Shown here: positions 1 through 7,761 of the stretch, piece after piece
Layout of the letters: every line of letters begins with the position of its first letter
Position numbering within the stretch: the first letter of the stretch is position 1
Assembly (NCBI GenBank): GCA_014885115.2
Contig: WKLE02000638.1
Span: 6,928 to 19,775, forward strand
Direction: 5' to 3'
Source: Asterionellopsis glacialis
Taxonomy: Eukaryota > Bacillariophyta > Plagiogrammaphyceae > Rhaphoneidales > Asterionellopsidaceae
DNA length: 12,848 nucleotides
Program-made: the position numbers and the translations under genes
The notes under the pieces: generated by a model
Database searches by the model: none
What the model was told of the DNA's origin: nothing
Seen by the model: the letters and a program-made list of their open reading frames with translations, nothing else

Positions 1-342
1 GGGATTTTTTTTAGCCGACAGCGCACCGCCAACCAGCATAAGCCTACTTCGCAGTGTCCATTTCTGAAGCAGGGTCTTCTGAAAATTGTTTTCTGATTAT
101 GGCTTCAAATCGAGCTAATCTGAATTCGGAATATTGATAGAGCAAGACTCACATGCTAAATATTGACTACCTGGTACACCTAATACCTGAAATATTCAGT
201 ATCGGTACCTAATCTCTGATATGTGATACTGATATTATGTATTTCCGCATTGTATAGGAATCTAGTACGTGTAGGACTTTTTGTACCATGAGGTTTTCAA
301 TTAATGGTATTGTTCAAACTTAGAAGGCACTTTTATTATCAT

Positions 343-358
343 TACCAGGTACCTGGTA
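343..358. repeat. Perfect 16-bp palindrome TACCAGGTACCTGGTA
   Basis: The sequence equals its own reverse complement over all 16 bases; the flanking bases (T at 342, C at 359) do not extend it. It is made of two abutting copies, in opposite orientation, of the 9-mer TACCTGGTA that recurs in both window flanks. It could be a binding site for a dimeric protein or a remnant of a small mobile element; the sequence does not decide. Confidence 0.85.
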
Positions 359-604
359 CTGTACGACACTAACTATCTAAGCCAACAGAATCCCATAGAA
401 ACAACAGTTGAACAATCAATAATATATTTAACTAGACAACTATATATCGCTTTATAGTAGAAGTCGATTTTATCCAATAATATCTTGAAGAGTAGGAGGA
501 TGGGCTATCCATTTTTTTCGCTATTTATCATTTTTACGACTATAAACTACATGTAAAGTACCAATTCTAGGTACACGTTGTACAGTTCAAAAGATTTGCG
601 GATA

Positions 605-620
605 CAGGTACCAGGTAAAG
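605..620 (+). repeat. Left copy of a 16-mer inverted across the window
   Basis: The word CAGGTACCAGGTAAAG at 605-620 recurs exactly, in reverse complement, at 12482-12497. A chance 16-base match within a window this size is unlikely (well under one expected). Both copies lie in spacer DNA rich in the TACCTGGTA 9-mer. This may be a dispersed short repeat family rather than the paired ends of one element, because five unrelated host genes lie between the copies. Confidence 0.75.
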
Positions 621-1142
621 ATTTTATTCTTGGATTCTACGGAAGTAACAATAGGTCTTCGATCTTTGTTATTGCATATTCGTAAAAATCACGTAAAATT
701 GACATCGGTGTCGCATTCTGCAGTTTTTAGTAGTAAGTAATAATGATGATGATGGATGATGAAAATAATGTATATGTATATGAGCCCATCCTCTAGTATC
801 CATATATGAGAAGGATTTTCAATAATAATGAAACAGGTTCTTACAAAAAAATAGTATTATTGGTCATATCAATCTTGGCGAAGCATGCGTTGTGCTTCAT
901 ACTGTCTTTACGAAGGAAGTAGACGATATAGGTATTAATACTAAAAACTGGAGGTTTTTTTTCCATCCCTGTTTTTTTTACGGTGAATGAACCATATCTC
1001 TCTCTACTAGAGATTGTTGCAGAGTATCGAAACAGACTTTTACCGTACAATCTGTGAACTTGAATGTTGCGTTGATACATTACTGATTATCAGCCACCAA
1101 CCTCAGGTCTAATTGCTTTGTATTGTTTTTAAGAGTAAATCA

Positions 1143-2450
1143 ATGGGCAACGCAGGATCAGATTTATCATCAGAGTGTGTAAGTATATCAAGCATGGATT
1201 TTGATGATGTTGAAGGAAGCTTGATCGGAGGTGCAGAATCCGATAGAAAAAAATACCCCAAGTCTGATAGTATTGTCACTGAACTTGGTTCTGGTATACG
1301 AAATGTCGGTCCTTTCAAGGTGTATACGTTTGATGAAAGCGTTGAGAAATTAGAGAGGACCGTCTCCAATAGTCACCTTGACCACGCGATTGACTCCATA
1401 GTCCCTATGGCCATCGGCGACTCAAAAACGAGGGTCATTCGTAGCTTCAAGCCAAACAAGCTTTGGTTGTGGAGACAATGGTACGGTACAATATGGCAGC
1501 ACGGATACAAAAATATTTTATTGATGATGATTTACACGCTCGCTGTTGGCTCTCTTCTTCCCTACATGGAAGACTACTCTCAATCCTTTTTTGGACAGAG
1601 TCTCGATGCTATCCAGCACGCATTCAAATACTTGATGACACTTGCTATCTTCGTTTTAACATTTTTCCTCAATCAATCATACGCGCTTTGGAGAGACATC
1701 TACAATAACTGCCGTTCTCTACAAGGGAACACAGATGATTTGGGTTTGCTTGCTGCAACACATGCCTCACGAGATGAGAATGGAGAATATACAGACGCTG
1801 CGAGAGCCACCCTGACAGATATTTCCATGGCCATCAAAGTATTTCACATTTTTACCTATGCAAGCAAAACTCGCCGATACCGTGTACTTCATACCAAACG
1901 TGCCATCAAAAGGATGGTTCAACGTTCTGTGATGTCTCAAGACATGTGTGATGCTATCCTCAAAATGCAACTATATCACAATGATCGTGTTTTTGGTATG
2001 ATTGAATGGATTCTACTCAAATTCAAAGCCGGTATTAAAAATGGAACACTGACAGAGGATCTTCCGTCGGAGGGCTTCCTAGCTCATGTGGTGGAGAGGT
2101 GTTTGGCACTTCGAAAGGACTACAGTACCTTTCGGTACACATTGGAAGCTCGTATTCCTCTAGCTTATGTACACTTTGTCCAGGTTATGGTGGATACATT
2201 GTTGTTTACAGCTCCATTTGCACTTTACCAAGAATTGGGATTGCTTTCTATCCCAACAGTAGGAATCATGACAGCTTTCTTTAGTGGTCTGTTGGATCTT
2301 AGTAAGGTGATGTTGGATCCATTTGATAGCGAAGATTATTGCGAGGGTGTGATTGATGTCAATGTTGGTGTCTTTATTCGCCAATCGAATTACGGAGCTG
2401 TCAAATTTAGAGATGGTGGTGAGTTTCTTCCGAAAGGCTGGCTCGACTAG
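1143..2450 (+). CDS. Bestrophin-family anion channel, predicted N-myristoylated
   Basis: 435 residues. Bestrophins are pentameric membrane channels that pass chloride and bicarbonate; in diatoms some relatives sit in thylakoids. Family features visible here: an entry segment WLWRQWYGTIWQHGYKN at about 108-124, then hydrophobic segments at about 124-141, 161-180, 340-362 and 370-388. A FFLNQSYALWRD segment (about 174-185) corresponds to the family's FRTNxAYxRW region, and an IPTVGIMTAFF...LDPF stretch (about 370-394) matches the conserved final helix and DPF motif. The first in-frame ATG is at 1143; the frame is open back to a TTG at 1113, which is not credible as a eukaryotic start. The chosen start gives MGNAGS, matching the MGxxxS/T N-myristoylation consensus. 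No signal peptide is visible, which argues against thylakoid import. The first ~100 residues are Ser/Asp-rich and probably cytosolic. An AATAAA word lies at 2559-2564. Family call is secure; substrate and location are inferred. Confidence 0.87.
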   Translation: MGNAGSDLSSECVSISSMDFDDVEGSLIGGAESDRKKYPKSDSIVTELGSGIRNVGPFKVYTFDESVEKLERTVSNSHLDHAIDSIVPMAIGDSKTRVIRSFKPNKLWLWRQWYGTIWQHGYKNILLMMIYTLAVGSLLPYMEDYSQSFFGQSLDAIQHAFKYLMTLAIFVLTFFLNQSYALWRDIYNNCRSLQGNTDDLGLLAATHASRDENGEYTDAARATLTDISMAIKVFHIFTYASKTRRYRVLHTKRAIKRMVQRSVMSQDMCDAILKMQLYHNDRVFGMIEWILLKFKAGIKNGTLTEDLPSEGFLAHVVERCLALRKDYSTFRYTLEARIPLAYVHFVQVMVDTLLFTAPFALYQELGLLSIPTVGIMTAFFSGLLDLSKVMLDPFDSEDYCEGVIDVNVGVFIRQSNYGAVKFRDGGEFLPKGWLD

Positions 2451-3601
2451 TAATTCCAAGATATTTATGCGTTTGCTAGTGCCAAGCAAGACTTTGGCGT
2501 ACATTCAAATTTGTGGGGGATTGACAAAAGCTTACTTGAACTTAGTAGCTTAATTTATAATAAACCTTTCATAGTTTTAAATGGCAGTCTTGATAGTTCA
2601 GCTATGATTTCAATTATCCAAAGCTTCATTATTAGAGTCAGGAGCTCTATCGTATCACATAACCTTTGTTCAAAATATATTCGGTTTACAAAAAGTTGTA
2701 AGTAGAGCATTAATACGAACATGGTTGCAATGACTTTTTCATTTTACGAGATTTTTATTCTTGAGGAATTTCTATAGGGTGGCTTGAGGAAAGAAGTTTA
2801 TGGTTTGGAAACCTCAAAAATTTTGCAGAGGATCGTGAAAAACTCTGCGGTAATTGTTGGCGAGATGCTCTGATTGAATACCTTTAAGTTCAGGGGGGGG
2901 GACTCCTACAGAATTCAACTGTTTTTAAATATGTAGTGCAATTTTAGAAAACACATGTATTTCTAGATACTAATGTTTGTTTGGTACAGTAAATATAGAA
3001 GATTGCAATTTCTTTGGAATAGTGTTTTCACAAACTAAATGTCACCCCTTAAATCTCCAACAAAATCATTTCTTTCTCAACTTTTTTCAAACTCCTTCAT
3101 TATTCCTTCAGTTTCGCATCATTCCAGTTTACAGTCCTCAATAACCAAAAAAGTTTGGTATATAAAAGTTTAAATAAATCTACTGCAGTTGCTTATTTTA
3201 TCACTAACAAATCATCATCAGAACCAAATGAATGGTGGTGTTTCTGCTCAACTGCCATGACAAACTTTTCATAGTTGGTGTGAAAGGAGTTCTAATGTAC
3301 AAGAGAAATTATTTGTGTCACCAAAGTTTTTGAAAGTGTCATTTAAAATAAGTTTATCTAGGATGTTACGGTAGTGCATTGTGATGAGTCTCATTTTTAA
3401 CAAAACATTTAGTCCTTGTTCTGAAAAAGTCCTATTTGTTCTCTTTTATCATGAAAGTTTCTATTTATTACAGAATAGAAACAAAACACTCCAAATAAAA
3501 AAAAGTCCTTCTTTGCAGTGAAATTTACTATTATACGTTACTGTAACACGCCCTTGCAAACTCGATTCGTCGTATATTTAGCAACTTTCCTGTTCTTAAT
3601 T
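2451..3601. other. AT-rich spacer between convergent genes
   Basis: This holds the 3' UTRs of the bestrophin-like gene (+) and the METTL5-like gene (-). Possible poly(A) words are AATAAA at 2559-2564 on the plus strand and TTTATT at 3464-3469 (AATAAA on the minus strand). There is a run of nine G at 2893-2901. A TATA-like element is listed separately. An open plus-strand frame without ATG at about 2765-2887 is noted among the findings. At over 1.1 kb this is long for a tail-to-tail spacer in an otherwise fairly compact window, but I recognise no gene or RNA in it. Confidence 0.6.
3159..3168 (+). promoter_or_regulatory. TATA-like element TATATAAAAG
   Basis: A good TATA-box match lies within the spacer. 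About 65 bases downstream is ATG at 3232, opening a 33-codon frame that ends at 3333. No recognised gene starts here. The match may be chance in AT-rich DNA or may mark a short unannotated transcript. Confidence 0.25.
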
Positions 3602-4489
3602 TTACACATCAACATCATTGATTCCCTTGTGATTGGTTGTTTCTGGCCAAGATACACGAATAAGATCAACATCGACATCAACACTTTTCTTTGTATGAAA
3701 TTTGTACATATTTGGTATATCAAATTTCATTTGTGCAACTACTTGGACATTTAATTTCCATTCGTCACGACATTTCTTTATCAGAAAATCTCGTGTGGAC
3801 GACTTGTGAAAGGAATATACTGCTCGTCGTGCAAGTCTAGTGGCTGTATACAAAAATTGAACATCAATTCCTGCATTGTGCTTTGTTCCAAATGGTGGAT
3901 TTGTAAAGACTGTATCAATGCATTTCGATTGCAATGGTATACCATCGTTGGTCACATCACAAAGAGATACACCAGCAGATACCATTGCGGTTGAATCATT
4001 ACTTGATCTCCCCCCACCGCTAGAAGATCTACATCTTCCTCCTCGTTTTTGTTTTCCGGGACCTCGTCCTTTACCTCGTCCTCCCCTATTGCCCTGAGAT
4101 TGCTGTTGCCTTGACATTACGTCTGACTCTCCACTACCATTTGCATTACCATTGTAATTCACTTTTGCCAAAATAAAGTCCATAGTATCTTCCAATTCCA
4201 TTTCTCGTACATTTTCTTGAGCAACCGTAATGGCATCGACATCACAATCCACCATGATTACATGATTACATTCCATAAGAGCTGCACCAATCCCTAACAT
4301 TCCTGTGCCACAACCCAAATCACAAGCAGAAAATTCAGGTCCAACATCACCAAATTTATTCATTGCTGTGAACATAATGGATGCTACCAAAAATGCATTC
4401 GTAGGATATTGTTCCAATGTAATTTTCGGTGAAGGGAACATTTGTGTCGGAACTGACGACAAGGCTGATTCTAAATGTTTCAATTTCAT
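3602..4489 (-). CDS. METTL5: METTL5-like 18S rRNA m6A methyltransferase with Gly/Arg-rich insert
   Basis: 295 residues; the animal enzyme has about 209. METTL5 with its partner TRMT112 makes one N6-methyladenosine in 18S rRNA. The N-terminus (MKLKHLESAL, then LEQYPT at 25-30) matches the family. SAM-binding motif I is DLGCGTGMLGIGAA at 57-70, with an acidic D81/D83 after strand 2. The catalytic NPPF is at 197-200, followed by GTKHNAGID. The HKSSTR segment (228-233) and the YKFH-KKSVD-VDLIR C-terminus (262-278) are METTL5 signatures that separate it from other NPPF/NPPY methyltransferases. Residues about 112-178 are an insert between strand 4 and the catalytic loop: Gln/Ser/Gly/Arg-rich with several RGG/GRG units, encoded partly by a repeated CCTCGTCCT-type DNA word near 4062-4082. 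The ATG has A at -3. It is divergent from the EEP gene and shares a 701-base upstream region with it. Confidence 0.93.
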   Translation of the reverse strand: MKLKHLESALSSVPTQMFPSPKITLEQYPTNAFLVASIMFTAMNKFGDVGPEFSACDLGCGTGMLGIGAALMECNHVIMVDCDVDAITVAQENVREMELEDTMDFILAKVNYNGNANGSGESDVMSRQQQSQGNRGGRGKGRGPGKQKRGGRCRSSSGGGRSSNDSTAMVSAGVSLCDVTNDGIPLQSKCIDTVFTNPPFGTKHNAGIDVQFLYTATRLARRAVYSFHKSSTRDFLIKKCRDEWKLNVQVVAQMKFDIPNMYKFHTKKSVDVDVDLIRVSWPETTNHKGINDVDV

Positions 4490-5190
4490 TGTTTCTAAAA
4501 TTGGTTTTTCTTTTTGAGTCTTGGTTGCGTATATAGTTTGAAAATGATGGTATTAATTGAATGGTATTTGCAATTTCAGAGTGGAAACAATTGGAAAAAG
4601 TTGAATGATGGAGATTTCCGTATAGGCCTTTGTAAGAAGCAAACTAAAAAAAGTTAACTGGTAAAGATAATAGAACCTTCGACAATACTCGAACTGAACG
4701 TTCTTCAGCAATAATGCTGGGGTAGAAAATGGGGTATAGATGCAATAGTTCAAAGTGAGGATATGCCTTTGTTTATTGTGTAGTCTGCATCGTCGTCGTC
4801 AATCGAGACATCGATGTTTTCGTATCTGCGTGTCGGTATCTGCGTGATTTAATTTTTTAGATATGGCTGTGTTTTGCGATTTTGAGATTGTTCTGAGGCG
4901 GCGTCTCTCTAGCTTGATTGGAGGCAGCAAAATGCTTTAGGAAGACGCATGGACGCCTCTGGAGCTCGAGAGCTCTCTAGCGAGAGGCTCTGTCCGTACA
5001 AGCAGATCTTTATTCCTAATCTGAAATCAGTCTTATGCAAAAGGCAAGATATGTATGACACACGACACACCAAGAGACAAAAGAAGTTTGAAAAGAGAGT
5101 ATTGTATGAAGTCAGTCACACCCTTCCGATCTCATCGCCCAAGAAAGAACACAAGCAAAAAACGGCAGATTGCTCACATGACATGGCACA
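4490..5190. other. Shared upstream region of divergent METTL5-like and EEP genes
   Basis: This contains both promoters. A plus-strand frame from ATG 4949 (105 codons, ending 5266) overlaps the EEP start in another frame and has no recognisable motif, so I treat it as chance or as upstream ORF material. A short minus-strand open frame without ATG runs from about 4850 to the stop at 4750, preceded by an acceptor-like CGCAG; it is too short to call. An 11-base direct repeat is listed separately. GC content is higher around 4890-5000 than in the rest of the spacer. Confidence 0.55.
4822..4846. repeat. Tandem pair of GTATCTGCGTG
   Basis: The 11-mer GTATCTGCGTG occurs at 4822-4832 and 4836-4846, a 14-base period, in the bidirectional promoter region. 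It could be a duplicated factor-binding site or a small tandem duplication. Confidence 0.5.
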
Positions 5191-6750
5191 ATGGTTCTTG
5201 TCAACAATCCCAACACAAACAACTGTTTTACTGTGCTTACATATAACATATGTGCTAAAAGTTTAGGAACAAATACGATTCCTTGGGTAATGAATGTTTC
5301 ACCTTCCATTCAAAGTCGAATCATAGAGACATTAACTTCCACAACACCGACGACATTTCAATCATGGGTAGAAACGACGTTGAAACCTGAATATATGACA
5401 CATTTTCATAAAAATTTTAATTCTGGCAATTATGCATCCATGAGACAATTTTGGGGGATACCACAATGTAATTCACAACATGATATACCTTCAGAATTAA
5501 AAGGATTATCTTTTGTAGATGAAGATCAAGTTTCATACACCAAGGAAGGGAATGTGGATACAGTCGTAGCAACAACTCTCCGTGGAGTTGCTAAGAAATC
5601 ATTACCAAATGATGTATTTCAAGATTTTTTTACGGAAGTCATATCTTCGGAGCAGAATGTATATAGTTGGTCAGTTCGTGGACCTCGTATTTTTGACACA
5701 ATATTAGGAAAACCACGTGCAACATCATCCCCACCAGATATCGTAGCATTACAAGAATATGATATACACGACGTAATGGCAAATTATCGCTCAAATACTG
5801 ATCACGAGACCTTTGCCCAAGCCATGGCTGCCTCTGGATACGACGGAGTGTTTTGTAAGGGCCCATTGTTAGGACGTGATCCACCATCTGGTTTAGGTCT
5901 TTTTTGGAAAAGGTCTATTTTTCAACCAGTTACGTTGAACACCGATAAAAAAGTTGAAGATAACAAGGATGACAGTGGTAATGGTGTTATTATGGAAACC
6001 TTGGAGTGCAACGAGAAAGCCCTCGATGGAGCAATCACAAATATTGACCTTAGAGAACAATGGCACCCAGTCAAAAAATCATCACCATCTTTGAAGGGTG
6101 ATGGTAACAAGCACCATGAAAGAGAGCTAATGAAAGCAGCCGATCGCCGTAATGCTGTGATTGCTAGATTAGTTCATCGCCCTAGTGGCCGAATTATTTG
6201 TTTATGCACGTCTCATTTGATGACAACATCACGTGATTCATCTAAAACAAATAGATTTCCTGGTGAAGTTCGTGCAGGCGAAATTGCTTCAATTCGTCAG
6301 CATGTCGAAGAATCAATAGGTGCAAACAACAACGGTGATGATGCCATTGTATGGGTTGGTGACATGAATACCGATGCATCTGTCGGTAAATCATTGTTTG
6401 GTGGTAAAATCATGGCGACATCACCATCAAAACCCAATAACAGAGATGAATTCGTTGTGTTCGATACAGGATTTGATTCAACAACAAATCAATTTTGCTG
6501 GGGGCAGAATAGCCTTTCTTTGTCAGATGCATTCGTAGATATGCATCAATGGGGTGATGGTGTTGGTGAAGGAAAGTACTGTACATCTCGCAATGCCAAT
6601 CGTATTGAATGGATTGATTATATCTTTCACGACGTTGACCGTTTAAAAGTAATTGACAAATCAAAATTAACAACACCGGCCAAAATGATACCCGATGAAA
6701 CTCATCCAAGTGACCACCTTCCAGTCATGGCTACATTTGAATTTAAATGA
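5191..6750 (+). CDS. Endonuclease/exonuclease/phosphatase (EEP) superfamily enzyme
   Basis: 519 residues. EEP enzymes are Mg-dependent phosphodiesterases or phosphatases acting on nucleic acids, lipids or nucleotides. The full motif series is visible: TYNI with N19; PDIVALQE with E189; CTSHL with H342; GDMN with D391 and N393; RIEWIDYIF (471-479) with D476; and SDHLP with D508 and H509. The W-x-x-R-x-x-x-I pattern (160-168) before LQE, and the GLGLFWK segment, resemble CCR4/nocturnin/Angel-type deadenylases more than AP endonucleases, but the substrate is not settled. About 140 residues (roughly 35-160) separate the TYNI strand from that W/R motif, far more than usual, and a charged loop lies at about 250-310. 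Start: ATG with A at -3 and G at +4, with an in-frame TGA at 5179-5181. TYNI follows only 16 residues later, so no targeting peptide is likely. Confidence 0.88.
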   Translation: MVLVNNPNTNNCFTVLTYNICAKSLGTNTIPWVMNVSPSIQSRIIETLTSTTPTTFQSWVETTLKPEYMTHFHKNFNSGNYASMRQFWGIPQCNSQHDIPSELKGLSFVDEDQVSYTKEGNVDTVVATTLRGVAKKSLPNDVFQDFFTEVISSEQNVYSWSVRGPRIFDTILGKPRATSSPPDIVALQEYDIHDVMANYRSNTDHETFAQAMAASGYDGVFCKGPLLGRDPPSGLGLFWKRSIFQPVTLNTDKKVEDNKDDSGNGVIMETLECNEKALDGAITNIDLREQWHPVKKSSPSLKGDGNKHHERELMKAADRRNAVIARLVHRPSGRIICLCTSHLMTTSRDSSKTNRFPGEVRAGEIASIRQHVEESIGANNNGDDAIVWVGDMNTDASVGKSLFGGKIMATSPSKPNNRDEFVVFDTGFDSTTNQFCWGQNSLSLSDAFVDMHQWGDGVGEGKYCTSRNANRIEWIDYIFHDVDRLKVIDKSKLTTPAKMIPDETHPSDHLPVMATFEFK

Positions 6751-6804
6751 TTTCTGCCAATATATAGCAGATGTAACCTACTGCGTTTGGAAAAAGAAAA
6801 TAGT

Positions 6805-6999
6805 TTAGTGCACTGTTGAACACACATCACCGAATTCAATATACATGATTAATTGTTTGGGACGAAGCCAATATAAATACTTCATGACGCCTAGAATTAC
6901 AGCAGCTTCTTCACCAGATCTCTTTAGCTTGTCAACAATGATTTTTTTTTTCAAATCAGGCTGCTCAGGTCTGGAACGGGTATTAAAGTAGATAACCAT
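6805..6999 (-). CDS. Possible small or terminal-exon gene, unrecognised
   Basis: A 64-codon frame on the minus strand, convergent with the EEP gene and ending 54 bases past its stop. I do not recognise the product. The predicted peptide has a charged first half (DLKKKIIVDKLKRSGEE) and a hydrophobic aromatic stretch (AAVILGVMKYLYWL). The start ATG has G at -3 and G at +4. A second minus-strand frame overlaps it upstream (open 7100 to a stop at 6951-6953, 49 codons, no ATG at its 5' end, directly after an acceptor-like TAATTTAG). The two frames meet near a run of nine A. They could be a spliced exon, a decayed frameshifted gene, or chance. Composition is protein-like but the length is short. 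Confidence 0.25.
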   Translation of the reverse strand: MVIYFNTRSRPEQPDLKKKIIVDKLKRSGEEAAVILGVMKYLYWLRPKQLIMYIEFGDVCSTVH

Positions 7000-7354
7000 T
7001 GCTCAAAATTGAAAGTCCATTTTGCAAGTGGTTGAGGATAATTCATTAGTTGGCGATCAAGACAGGTTTCAAGTTGCTCAAGAGTATTTGTTATTTGTTT
7101 CTAAATTAGGGTTGCACAAGTGAATTGAACAGAATGCATTTCATAAGTACGTACTCTGAATCGGTGTAAAAATAATATCTGAAAAATATCAAGTCTAGAA
7201 TCTTGCCCACACTTCTTGCTCAAATCTCTTGATTTTCTATCTATTTTTTGATATTGGGAGAGACTCAAATCCTGACTGTCTGTCCTGTCTCAAAAAATGT
7301 CACCAAGTTATCCTTATTTCTATTCAATAATGCTACTACGTCACCTTACTAAGG

Positions 7355-7369
7355 ACGTAGATCCTACGT
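7355..7369. repeat. Small inverted repeat upstream of the recombinase gene
   Basis: ACGTAG at 7355-7360 and CTACGT at 7364-7369 form a perfect 6-bp stem with a 3-base loop; an outer AGGAC/GTCCT pair (7352-7356, 7371-7375) extends the symmetry imperfectly. It lies about 390 bases before the recombinase start. It may be a protein-binding site or chance. Confidence 0.35.
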
Positions 7370-7761
7370 AGTCCTGGTATCAGTCTACAACGATGATAGT
7401 CAAGCGGATGCTGGCCTGTGACTACTAACTTCAAACTCTAGAAACACTACTTCCCGCCCCTGAACTGAACACGTCCAACTTCTCACCCATCCAACGCTAT
7501 CTTTTCGATCTTTTTTGATGGGACGCGATGGCATAATCATTAAGGAGATTTGCGATACTGTGCGGATACCCAAAGCGATTGCCACTGTCGATACCCTGAC
7601 AAAGGATCTTTCTGCTTGGTTCTTTTTACAGGTGTGACAGTGGTGATCTTCCCTAAAGCTGGAATTGTCAAGTTTGAAGTGGTTGCATCGTACCACTTCT
7701 CATCTCTCGCTCCAGTGAATGATTTTCTCGTGATTTCATACATCAGTTTGCTGCGGAAGAA

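Larger units (their letters stand above)
1..1142. other. AT-rich spacer upstream of the bestrophin-like gene
   Basis: I see no convincing gene here. The stretch is AT-rich with several T homopolymers (for example around 953-961 and 971-978) and a short ATG/ATGA-type microsatellite near 741-765. Its one distinctive property is repeated TACCTGGTA/TACCAGGTA words (168-176, 343-358, 609-617), described separately. A minus-strand frame at 841-1080 begins with ATG but runs through homopolymers and has no recognisable motif, so I do not call it. The first ~60 bases are richer in GC than what follows and could be the edge of a neighbouring gene, but nothing in them can be identified. The last part should hold the promoter and 5' UTR of the gene starting at 1143. 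Confidence 0.6.
6751..7761. other. Spacer between EEP and recombinase genes
   Basis: This holds the EEP 3' region, a weak minus-strand frame (6805-6999, listed separately) and the recombinase upstream region. The 7110-7510 part is AT-rich with a small inverted repeat at 7355-7369. Near 7518-7637 a 39-codon plus-strand frame starts with ATG and ends just past a strong acceptor-like TTCTTTTTACAG (acceptor AG at 7630-7631); it may be an upstream ORF. A second acceptor-like site ends at 7746, 16 bases before the recombinase ATG, so a 5' UTR intron is possible. Confidence 0.5.

Noticed and set aside
496..793. 11-base inverted pair GAGGATGGGCT (496-506) / AGCCCATCCTC (783-793)
   Set aside because: Matches of this length are expected many times by chance in a window this size, and no longer homology surrounds them.
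841..1080. 79-codon minus-strand ATG frame upstream of the bestrophin-like gene
   Set aside because: It runs through T/A homopolymers, shows no motif, and occupies the expected promoter/5' UTR of the plus-strand gene.
1113..1142. N-terminal extension of the bestrophin-like protein by ten residues
   Set aside because: It would need a TTG start. The first ATG at 1143 also creates a clean N-myristoylation motif.
4750..4850. Minus-strand open frame with an Asp run after an acceptor-like CGCAG
   Set aside because: Only about 32 codons, no ATG, and no plausible upstream exon that I could join with confidence.
4949..5266. 105-codon plus-strand frame overlapping the EEP start
   Set aside because: No domain or composition typical of a protein, and it conflicts with the well-supported EEP frame beginning at 5191.
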